Assembly (NCBI GenBank): GCA_002403895.1
Contig: DHIQ01000023.1
Location: 15,368-24,171, forward strand
Source of the DNA: Candidatus Neomicrothrix sp. UBA4742
GTDB lineage: Bacteria; Actinomycetota; Acidimicrobiia; Acidimicrobiales; Acidimicrobilacustridaceae
Direction: 5' to 3'
DNA: 8,804 nucleotides
Shown: piece after piece, positions 1 through 5,240 of the stretch
Position numbering within the stretch: position 1 is the first letter of the stretch
Layout: every line of letters starts with the position of its first letter
Made by a program: the position numbers and the translations under genes
The notes under the pieces: generated by a model
Databases searched by the model: none
Told to the model about the DNA's origin: nothing
What the model saw: the letters and a program-made list of their open reading frames with translations, nothing else

Positions 1-41
1 GCTACGACGACCGCGGGCGTTCCTACGAGCTGGCGGCCTGA
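1..41 (+). CDS. C-terminal tail of an unidentified plus-strand gene (partial)
   Basis: Reading frame 3 from the left edge gives YDDRGRSYELAA and then TGA at 39-41. Almost every third base is G or C, as expected of real coding sequence in this genome. The tail is convergent with the dehydrogenase on the other strand and the two 3' ends overlap by 19 bases (23-41). Twelve residues are too few to name a family. It could also be chance, because the visible frame is very short. Confidence 0.35.
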   Translation, partial: YDDRGRSYELAA

Positions 42-817
42 GCTCGCTTGACCATCCCCGGCACCATGCGACGAGGGAGGAAACGGGGCATGACGGCTTG
101 GACCTTGTTCTTGAAGCCGCAGATCACCACGGGCTTGCCGGCCATCATCCCCGCCACGCCGATCTTGGCCACGGTGGCCGCATCCATGACCTTCTTGCCC
201 TTCACCAGTTTGGAGTCCTCCATGGCGGCGCGGGCCTGGAACCCCGACGCGGTCGGACCCGGACACAGGGCCGTGACCGTCACTCCGGTGCCCTTCAGCT
301 CCTCCGCGATCGCCTCGCTGAAGCTCAGGACGTAGGCCTTGGTGGCGTAGTAGACGGCCATGAGAGGACCGGGAAGGAACGCCGCGGTCGACGCCACGTT
401 CAGCACCCGTCCCGTTCCCCGCTCGAGCATGGGCGCCAAGAGCTCATGGGTCAGTTCGGTGAGGGTGGCGATGTTGAGGGTCAGCATCTGCGTGGTCTTG
501 TCGAGCTCGGCGTGGGCGAACTCGCCGAAGTCGGCGAAGCCGGCGTTGTTCACGACGACGTCGACGCCGAGGCCACGCGTCTGGAGCTCGGCGGCGAGCG
601 CACGACCGGCACCACTCTGGGCCAGATCGGCGCCAATGGTGGTGGAGGTGATCCCGTGGGAGCCGGCCAGCTCCGTGCCGAGAGCGTCGAGGGCATCGAC
701 GGAACGGGCGACGAGGATGAGGTTGTGACCCTGCGCCGCCAGCTCACGGGCCAGCGCCTCGCCGATCCCCCCGGAGGCTCCGGTGATGAGGGCGGTCGGT
801 CGGTCCTTCGTCGTCAT
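23..817 (-). CDS. Short-chain dehydrogenase/reductase (SDR), classical type
   Basis: This is a 264-residue cytosolic NAD(P)-dependent oxidoreductase of the usual length for classical SDRs. The Rossmann nucleotide-binding motif TGASGGIG is at residues 12-19 and NNAG at 90-93. The catalytic tetrad is visible as N115, S143, Y156 and K160 (YYATK). An Arg at 38, just after the second beta strand (LILVARS), suggests a preference for NADPH; that is inference. CPGPT at about 186-190 is the usual cofactor-loop motif. The sequence resembles the broad DltE/YqjQ-like SDR group, whose substrates are mostly unknown, so no substrate is assigned. The ATG start is supported by AGGAG at 824-828, six bases upstream. 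The gene lies 149 bases downstream of modC on the same strand. It may be read through from the molybdate operon, but no functional link is evident. Confidence 0.93.
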   Translation of the reverse strand: MTTKDRPTALITGASGGIGEALARELAAQGHNLILVARSVDALDALGTELAGSHGITSTTIGADLAQSGAGRALAAELQTRGLGVDVVVNNAGFADFGEFAHAELDKTTQMLTLNIATLTELTHELLAPMLERGTGRVLNVASTAAFLPGPLMAVYYATKAYVLSFSEAIAEELKGTGVTVTALCPGPTASGFQARAAMEDSKLVKGKKVMDAATVAKIGVAGMMAGKPVVICGFKNKVQAVMPRFLPRRMVPGMVKRAQAASS

Positions 818-834
818 GGCGATCTCCTGTCCCA

Positions 835-854
835 GCTACCGCCAGGGGCGGAGC
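835..854 (-). other. Hairpin just upstream of the SDR ribosome binding site
   Basis: GCTACCGCC at 835-843 pairs with GGCGGAGC at 847-854, giving eight base pairs with one bulged A and a three-base loop. On the transcribed minus strand the stem ends about six bases before AGGAG of the SDR gene. There is no T-run after it, so it is not a convincing intrinsic terminator. It could separate the SDR message from modC or influence SDR translation. Confidence 0.3.
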
Positions 855-881
855 CGAGTGCATGCAGCAGGACGGGTCGAC

Positions 882-900
882 GGTATCCGCGGCGGACACC
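882..900 (-). terminator. Weak hairpin after modC
   Basis: GGTATCC at 882-888 and GGACACC at 894-900 flank a five-base loop. On the minus-strand RNA this is a seven-pair stem with one G-U pair, starting 66 bases past the modC stop. No U-tract follows, so it is at best a Rho-dependent or inefficient stop. Confidence 0.2.
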
Positions 901-966
901 GATGGAGGATGGATGCGTCCGGGCACGCGATCTCGGGACGCTGTGCCCGCGGGGTGACGCCGCCGA

Positions 967-2022
967 TCAGCGGGCGTACCTCTCGATATCGGTCGCCTTG
1001 ATGGTGGCCCACACCGACGCCCCCTCAGCCAAACCCATCTCTGCCACGGCCGCAGGCGTGACCTCGGCGACCAGCGGGATGTCGCCTCCGAGCTGCACTC
1101 GGACCCGGTCCCCCAGCAGGTCGAAGCCGGTGATCTCGCCCTGCCACTGGTTGCGGGCACTGCCCTCGGGCCGGTGGCGGTGGAGGGCGACGGAGTGGGG
1201 TCGGATGAGCAACAGCACGGGTCCCTCGGCGGGATCGGCGACGATCACTCGACCGCCATGTTCACCGACGGTGACCTCGGTACCCCGGGCCTCCCCCCGC
1301 AGGAGATTCACGCCGATGAGATCGGCCACGTAGGGCGACCGGGGGCGGCTCGTCACCTCGTCGATGGTGCCGACCTGGGTCACCGAACCCGCTTCGAGGA
1401 TGACCACCCGGTCCGCCAGCGCCAGCGCGTCAAGCGCGTCGTGGGTGACGAGCACGGTGGCGCCCGCGAACTCGCCGAGATAGCGGCGCAAATCGCGCCG
1501 GATGGCGGTGCGGGTGCCGGCGTCGAGCGCGGCGAGGGGCTCATCGAGCAGGAGCAGGTGGGGGTTGGGGGCCAGGGCACGAGCCAAGGCAGTGCGTTGC
1601 GCTTGGCCACCCGACAGGGCCTCGGGCTTGGCTCCGGCCAGGTTGCCCACCCCGACCCGGTCCAGCCATTGGCGGGCCGCGGCACGGGCGTCGGCCTTGG
1701 GGCTCCCCCGTGCCCGCAACCCGAAGGCGACGTTGTCGGCGGCGCTGAGATGAGGGAAGAGCAGGTAGTCCTGGCAGACCATGCCGACCGCTCGCTGCTC
1801 CGGGGGCAGGAACGTGCCGGTACGGGGAGCGTCCACGACCGCTCCGTCGATGCTGATGATGCCCCCGTCGAGCGGTTGCAGCCCGGCCAGGGTCCGCAAC
1901 ACGGTGGTCTTACCCGCGCCATTCGGCCCGAGCAGGGCCACGACCTCGCCCGCCGCCACGTCCAGGTCGAGGACGAGTGACAGGGTGCCGAGGCGCACGT
2001 CGAGCCGCGCGGTGACGGTCAC
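967..2022 (-). CDS. modC: Molybdate ABC transporter ATP-binding protein ModC
   Basis: This 351-residue protein hydrolyses ATP on the cytoplasmic face to drive molybdate (or tungstate) import through ModB. Counting from the GTG start, the ABC domain shows Walker A GPNGAGKT at 32-39, Q-loop Q84, signature LSGGQ at 136-140, Walker B LLLLDEP at 156-162, D-loop LAALD at 163-167 and switch H194. The C-terminal part from about residue 288 (ARNQWQGEITGF to IKATDIERYAR) is a TOBE/Mop oxyanion-binding domain, which separates ModC from most other importer ATPases. The GTG at 2020-2022 is chosen because it overlaps the modB stop as GTGA and has GGAG at 2028-2031 five bases upstream. An in-frame ATG at 2035-2037 lacks a comparable site, and the longer upstream reading frame is the modB gene read in another frame. 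It is the last gene of the reg-modABC operon. Confidence 0.93.
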   Translation of the reverse strand: MTVTARLDVRLGTLSLVLDLDVAAGEVVALLGPNGAGKTTVLRTLAGLQPLDGGIISIDGAVVDAPRTGTFLPPEQRAVGMVCQDYLLFPHLSAADNVAFGLRARGSPKADARAAARQWLDRVGVGNLAGAKPEALSGGQAQRTALARALAPNPHLLLLDEPLAALDAGTRTAIRRDLRRYLGEFAGATVLVTHDALDALALADRVVILEAGSVTQVGTIDEVTSRPRSPYVADLIGVNLLRGEARGTEVTVGEHGGRVIVADPAEGPVLLLIRPHSVALHRHRPEGSARNQWQGEITGFDLLGDRVRVQLGGDIPLVAEVTPAAVAEMGLAEGASVWATIKATDIERYAR

Positions 2023-2852
2023 GAGCGCTCCAACCATCGGTCCCGCAGCGACACGATCAGCACCAACGAGACGATGACGAGCACGAGGCTGAGGGCCAGG
2101 GCCACATCCCGGTTCCCCTCCAGGGCCTGGTAGACGGCGAGCGGGAGCGTCTGGGTGCGCCCGACGATGTTGCCGGCAAACGTGATGGTGGCCCCGAACT
2201 CTCCGAGCGCCCGAGCCCAGGCCAGCACCGCACCGGCCACCACCGATGGGGCGATGAGCGGCAGCGTCACTCGCCGGAACACGGTCCACCGACCGGCGCC
2301 GAGGGTGGCGGCCACCTCCTCGAAGCGCTGGTCCATGGTCCGCAGCGCCGCTTCGACGGTGATGACGAAGAACGGCAGCGCCACAAAGGTCTCAGCCAGG
2401 ATCGCTCCCGCGGTGGTGAAGGTGAGTTGGACGCCGAACCAGTCGTAGAGGTGCTCGCCGACCAGGCCCCGCCGACTGAACGCCGACAGCAACGCCACAC
2501 CACCGACAACCGGGGGCAGGACCAGGGGCAACAGCACCAGTGCGCGCACCAGAGCGCGTCCGGGGAAACGGAGGCGGGCCAGCACCCAGGCCAGGGGCAG
2601 ACCGAACAGCGCGGCCAGGGCGGTCGCACCCAACGAGCAGACCAGCGACAGGCGCAGGGCGGTCAGAGCCTCGTCGGAGCTGAGGTCATGGCCGAAGGTG
2701 GACCACGACGCCTGCTGGAGCAACCCGACCAGGGGCAAGGCGAAGAACGCCACGGCGACGGCAGCGACCGCGATCACCAGCAGCGGCGGCCGCCGACCCC
2801 GCCTCCCAGGCCGCCGACCCCCATCCCCACCGGAAATCTGGGCCGTACTCAC
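2019..2852 (-). CDS. modB: Molybdate ABC transporter permease ModB
   Basis: This 277-residue inner-membrane permease forms the molybdate channel and couples to ModC. Hydrophobic segments are seen near residues 23-45, 64-92, 100-123, 146-168, 200-222 and 249-268. The cytoplasmic EAA-type coupling loop is at about 178-199 (EEVAATLGAGRW followed by RVTLPLIAP). It is followed by ALGEFGATITFAGN, which is characteristic of molybdate and sulfate permeases. The N-terminus is short and strongly basic (residues 11-21), consistent with a cytoplasmic start. The start codon is GTG at 2850-2852, overlapping the modA stop as GTGA, and the 3' end overlaps modC in the same way. This suggests translational coupling of all three proteins. 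No strong separate Shine-Dalgarno sequence is seen before the start, which fits coupling. Confidence 0.92.
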   Translation of the reverse strand: MSTAQISGGDGGRRPGRRGRRPPLLVIAVAAVAVAFFALPLVGLLQQASWSTFGHDLSSDEALTALRLSLVCSLGATALAALFGLPLAWVLARLRFPGRALVRALVLLPLVLPPVVGGVALLSAFSRRGLVGEHLYDWFGVQLTFTTAGAILAETFVALPFFVITVEAALRTMDQRFEEVAATLGAGRWTVFRRVTLPLIAPSVVAGAVLAWARALGEFGATITFAGNIVGRTQTLPLAVYQALEGNRDVALALSLVLVIVSLVLIVSLRDRWLERS

Positions 2853-3646
2853 GGGGGGCCGAACCCGGCGGCGGCGAGGACGGCTTGGCCCTCGGGGCCG
2901 AGCACGTAGGCCTCGAACGCCTCGGCCAACGCCTTGGCCTTCGTCGCAGCCAGCACGGCGACGGGGTACGTCGCGACCGCGTTCTGGGCGGTCGGGATGG
3001 CCACGCTCTCGACCTTGGCGCCCGCGGCCTGGGCGTCGGTCACGTACACGATCCCGGCGACGGCATCACCGTCGGTTACCGCGCTCAGGGTCGTCTTGAC
3101 GTCCGGACCCCGGGTCGCGCTCGAATCGGGAACGGTCACCCCGGCACCCTCCAGGATCTGGCTGGCGTACTTGCCGCACGGCGCCGTCTCGACACACCGC
3201 GACACGACACCGGCGGTGGCCAGGTCGGCCAGCGTCTTGATGCCGGTCGGGTTACCGGGCTTGGTCACGATGATCAGCTGATTGGTGGCGAAGACGGTGG
3301 CCGGCTCCGCCAGCAGGCTCTTGTCGGACAGCTTCTTCATGGTGGCCTCGTCGGCGAAGGCCATGACATCAGCCGGTGCGCCGCCCTCGATCTGGCTCTC
3401 GAGCTGGCCCGACGAGCCGGTGTTGATGGTGATGGTGGCGTCGGGATTGGCCTTGACGAAGTTGTCCTTGATGGTGGCGAAGGCGCCGCTGAGTGACGAT
3501 GCCGCGGACACGGTGATGGAGCCGGCGACCGGCGTTGCTCTCGACCCCGCGGTCGCGGCCGTGCTGGTGGAGGTCGAGCGGCACCCCGCCGCGAGGATGA
3601 GCGAGGCCGCCACGACCGCCAGGGCGGTGATGAGCGATCGACGCAT
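2849..3646 (-). CDS. modA: Molybdate-binding lipoprotein ModA
   Basis: This 265-residue extracytoplasmic solute-binding protein captures molybdate and delivers it to ModBC. It begins MRRSLITALAVVAASLILAAGC, with a basic start, a hydrophobic core and a lipobox-like LAAGC whose Cys22 would be lipidated. A Ser/Thr/Ala-rich linker follows at about 23-42. The mature part shows the ModA hallmarks: ITVSAASSLSGAF at 44-56, NTGSSGQLESQIEGGAPADVMAFAD at 75-99 and DAVAGIVYVTDA at 194-205. The ATG at 3644-3646 is preferred over an in-frame TTG at 3659-3661 because GGAGG at 3655-3659 sits eight bases before the ATG, and the TTG would lie inside that ribosome site. The gene is 54 bases downstream of the regulator on the same strand and overlaps modB by four bases. 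Confidence 0.94.
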   Translation of the reverse strand: MRRSLITALAVVAASLILAAGCRSTSTSTAATAGSRATPVAGSITVSAASSLSGAFATIKDNFVKANPDATITINTGSSGQLESQIEGGAPADVMAFADEATMKKLSDKSLLAEPATVFATNQLIIVTKPGNPTGIKTLADLATAGVVSRCVETAPCGKYASQILEGAGVTVPDSSATRGPDVKTTLSAVTDGDAVAGIVYVTDAQAAGAKVESVAIPTAQNAVATYPVAVLAATKAKALAEAFEAYVLGPEGQAVLAAAGFGPP

Positions 3647-3654
3647 GATGCGGG

Positions 3655-3659
3655 CCTCC
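3655..3659 (-). promoter_or_regulatory. Ribosome binding site that sets the modA start
   Basis: The minus strand reads GGAGG with an eight-base spacer to the ATG at 3646. It excludes the upstream TTG as start and removes five residues from the longest reading frame. Confidence 0.8.
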
Positions 3660-3700
3660 AATGGATCGTGGGGCGGGTCCGGTACGGAAAGAGCCGAGCC

Positions 3701-4099
3701 TCAGCGGATCGGGATCTCGACCACGACGTTGGTGGACTTCACCGCTGCGGTAGCCAGGTCGCCGGGTTGCAGGTTCAGTTCGTCGGCGGCCTCGCGGGTC
3801 ATGAGCGACACCAATCGGTGCGGTGGCGAGTGGATCTCTACGACTGCGGTGAGCTTGTCGCGCTCGACCCGGGTCACGATGCCGGTGAAGCGATTGCGGG
3901 CCGACTGCGACATGACCGACTCGGGCTCATACGCGGCGGACTGCTCGCTGAGGTAGCGAGCCAGATCGGCACCGTCCACGCTGCGGTGACCGCCGCTGCT
4001 TCGCACCGTCTTCAGCCGTCCTTCATCACACCAGCGGCGCACGGTGTCGACACTCACGCCGAGGAGGTCGGCCACCTGGCTAGGTCCAAAGTCGGGCAT
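3701..4099 (-). CDS. Helix-turn-helix regulator with molybdate-binding TOBE (Mop) domain
   Basis: This 132-residue protein is probably a molybdate-responsive transcription factor. Residues 5-45 form a MerR/excisionase-like helix-turn-helix (GPSQVADLLGVSVDTVRRWCDEGRL, then the wing RSSGGHRSVD). Residues 67-130 are a TOBE/Mop domain (SARNRFTGIVTRVERDKLTAVVEI, then LMTREAADELNL and AAVKSTNVVVE), the fold that binds molybdate in ModE and ModC. The architecture differs from ModE of enterobacteria, whose N-terminus is a larger winged helix, but single HTH-Mop proteins are known in actinobacteria. The ATG at 4097-4099 is chosen over a TTG 42 bases upstream because the longer N-terminus has no homology-like sequence and a -10 motif lies six bases before the ATG, which suggests a leaderless message. 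It heads the modABC operon (54-base gap to modA), so it probably regulates its own operon. Confidence 0.87.
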   Translation of the reverse strand: MPDFGPSQVADLLGVSVDTVRRWCDEGRLKTVRSSGGHRSVDGADLARYLSEQSAAYEPESVMSQSARNRFTGIVTRVERDKLTAVVEIHSPPHRLVSLMTREAADELNLQPGDLATAAVKSTNVVVEIPIR

Positions 4100-4105
4100 G
4101 CCCAC

Positions 4106-4111
4106 ACTGTA
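4106..4111 (-). promoter_or_regulatory. Putative -10 of a leaderless promoter for the regulator-modABC operon
   Basis: On the minus strand TACAGT fits the actinobacterial TANNNT -10 pattern and lies exactly six bases before the ATG at 4099. Transcription would therefore begin at or next to the start codon. This agrees with the lack of a clear Shine-Dalgarno sequence. No good -35 is seen; the -35 area (4129-4134) overlaps the direct repeat described separately. Confidence 0.5.
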
Positions 4112-4120
4112 GCGAGAAAA

Positions 4121-4177
4121 CCCAGCTTTTGCCTGGTTCAAATCAGTTCTCTCTTGTATCTACCAGTTTTGGCCAGC
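4121..4177. repeat. Two direct CCAG(C)TTTTGSC boxes upstream of the mod operon
   Basis: On the plus strand CCCAGCTTTTGCCTGG (4121-4136) and ACCAGTTTTGGCCAGC (4162-4177) share CCAG, an optional C, TTTTG and then S-C. The cores start 41 bases apart, close to four helical turns, and each has partial dyad character (CCAG against CTGG around a T4/A4 core). The nearer box covers the expected -35 region of the operon promoter. They are candidate operators for the HTH-Mop regulator; this is inference from position only. Confidence 0.35.
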
Positions 4178-4312
4178 AAAGCCCTGCGTACTGGTGAGGG
4201 TGAGCGGTAGGTCGGTCTGAGGCTGATGGAGGCTTTCGGCCCTGGTGACCACCCAGCGTCCATCCGATGATGAGCTGTGCAGGTCGACGGGAAACGCTCT
4301 CGTCGTGCTTCC

Positions 4313-4318
4313 AGGAGG
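4313..4318 (+). promoter_or_regulatory. Ribosome binding site that sets the start of the 203-residue protein
   Basis: AGGAGG lies four bases before GTG at 4323. It supports this start over an in-frame ATG at 4245, whose extra 26 residues look non-coding. Confidence 0.75.
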
Positions 4319-4322
4319 AACC

Positions 4323-4934
4323 GTGCGAGTACTCATCATCGAACAAGAGCCCGGCGTTGGTGATCGCGTGGCCGCCGACCTCCTGAACGCGGGCCACGGT
4401 GTCAGCCGCTGTCACGAACCGGACGCAACGGCCTTCGCCTGCAAGGGCATGGCCGGTGAGGACTCGTGCCCGTTGGAGCACGATTCGATCGATCTGGCCG
4501 TGGTCGCCCGGGGTGCGGCCGGCGGCACGGCCGCCGAGAAGGAGGCCGGCGTCCGGTGCGCCGTGCGCCGGAGGGTCCCGGTCATGGTGGTCGGCTCGGC
4601 CCAGGGTGCGTCGTTCGACGGGTGGACGACCGACGTCGTCGCCGCCGACCACGAGCACCTCGTCGAGCGGGCGGTCGCCGCCGCCGCCCTCAGCCTGGTG
4701 CCGTTCGCCGAGACGGCCGAGCAGGCCGCCACCCAGGTGCTGGCCAAGGTCGGGGTGCCGGCATCGGCCATCTCAGCCTCGGTCGTGCGCGACGGTCAGC
4801 GTATGAAGGTCACGGTGGCGGTCGAGGCCGACCTCGACGCCGCCCACCGGGAGATGATCGGGGTACGGGTGGCCGGCGCCATCCGTCAGATGGACCCGTG
4901 GACCGCCACCATCGACGTGAAGGTGTGCCGCTGA
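4323..4934 (+). CDS. Uncharacterised protein with degenerate receiver-like N-terminus
   Basis: The family of this 203-residue soluble protein is not recognised. Residues 1-115 have an alternating beta/alpha pattern like a response-regulator receiver: VRVLIIEQEPG at 1-11 and IDLAVVAR at 56-63. The position expected for the phosphorylated Asp at the end of strand 3 is not acidic, so a normal phospho-receiver is unlikely. Cysteines at 30, 40, 49 and 79 could bind a metal or be redox active. Residues about 145-202 (VPASAISASVVRDGQRMKVTVAVEADLDAAHREMIGVRVAGAIRQMD, then ATIDVKV) look like a separate small alpha/beta domain with two strands around a helix. No transmembrane segment or signal peptide is seen. 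The gene is divergent from the molybdate operon. The GTG start follows AGGAGG. Composition matches the neighbours. Confidence 0.75.
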   Translation: MRVLIIEQEPGVGDRVAADLLNAGHGVSRCHEPDATAFACKGMAGEDSCPLEHDSIDLAVVARGAAGGTAAEKEAGVRCAVRRRVPVMVVGSAQGASFDGWTTDVVAADHEHLVERAVAAAALSLVPFAETAEQAATQVLAKVGVPASAISASVVRDGQRMKVTVAVEADLDAAHREMIGVRVAGAIRQMDPWTATIDVKVCR

Positions 4935-5240
4935 ACCCTCAGGTGTGCCAGACCGCACCCGCCTCAACCCTCTCGCCACGCCGCTTCACGAGGACCGTCA
5001 CCGCGGGGTCATCCAACAGTGAGGGCCGGAAGACTGGACCGGGCCGTTCGCGACCCGAGCCAATCACGAGCCAGTTCGGGCCAGCGGTTTGCTATACGGT
5101 ATCCAGGGCGATGGAGCTCGCCCGAACCGCCAAGCGGCTGATGGCTCCTACCGCCGCGTCGTCTGATACTGACGTGACAGCGTAGGAGTCTGGCGCCTGG
5201 TCATTCACCCCCGCTGCCCGCCAAGGGAGAGGGTGAATCT
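4935..5240. other. 306-base intergenic region before the fatty-acid cyclopropane synthase
   Basis: No convincing gene is seen in either strand. It contains an imperfect hairpin (GGGCCGG at 5023-5029 with CCGGGCC at 5039-5045, one mismatch, nine-base loop) that may end the upstream transcript but lacks a T-run. It also has a small palindrome ATACGGTAT at 5094-5102 and, next to the downstream start codon, an eight-base perfect dyad listed separately. I could not place a reliable -35/-10 pair; GATACT at 5165-5170 is the nearest -10-like hexamer. Confidence 0.5.
5203..5238 (+). promoter_or_regulatory. Perfect dyad overlapping the translation start region of the cfa gene
   Basis: ATTCACCC (5203-5210) is exactly complementary to GGGTGAAT (5231-5238), with a 20-base loop. 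The right arm ends two bases before the ATG at 5241, and the purine-rich AGGGAGAGGG ribosome site lies at the end of the loop and the start of the right arm. In RNA this could hide the ribosome site. In DNA it could be an operator. Confidence 0.4.

Noticed and set aside
98..1333. A 411-codon plus-strand open frame opposite the SDR and modC
   Set aside because: It is a high-GC antisense shadow of two well-recognised genes. Its product is Arg/Gly/His-rich with no domain motif.
1174..1980. A 268-codon plus-strand open frame opposite modC
   Set aside because: It is an antisense shadow of the ABC ATPase with biased composition. The minus strand carries every ABC motif.
967..2289. A 440-residue reading of modC with a long N-terminal extension
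   Set aside because: The first 89 residues are the modB gene read in another frame (His/Arg/Gly/Pro-rich). The GTG at 2022 has a GGAG and the GTGA overlap.
4100..4141. TTG start at 4141 for the HTH-Mop regulator
   Set aside because: The added 14 residues do not fit the family and no ribosome site precedes them. The ATG at 4099 has a -10 at leaderless spacing.
4100..4322. A molybdenum-cofactor-type riboswitch upstream of the mod operon
   Set aside because: The operon appears leaderless and no matching multi-stem conserved sequence is seen. Regulation is better explained by the HTH-Mop protein.
4143..4658. A 171-codon minus-strand frame over the mod promoter and the receiver-like gene
   Set aside because: It is an antisense shadow across a divergent promoter region, with no recognisable motif.
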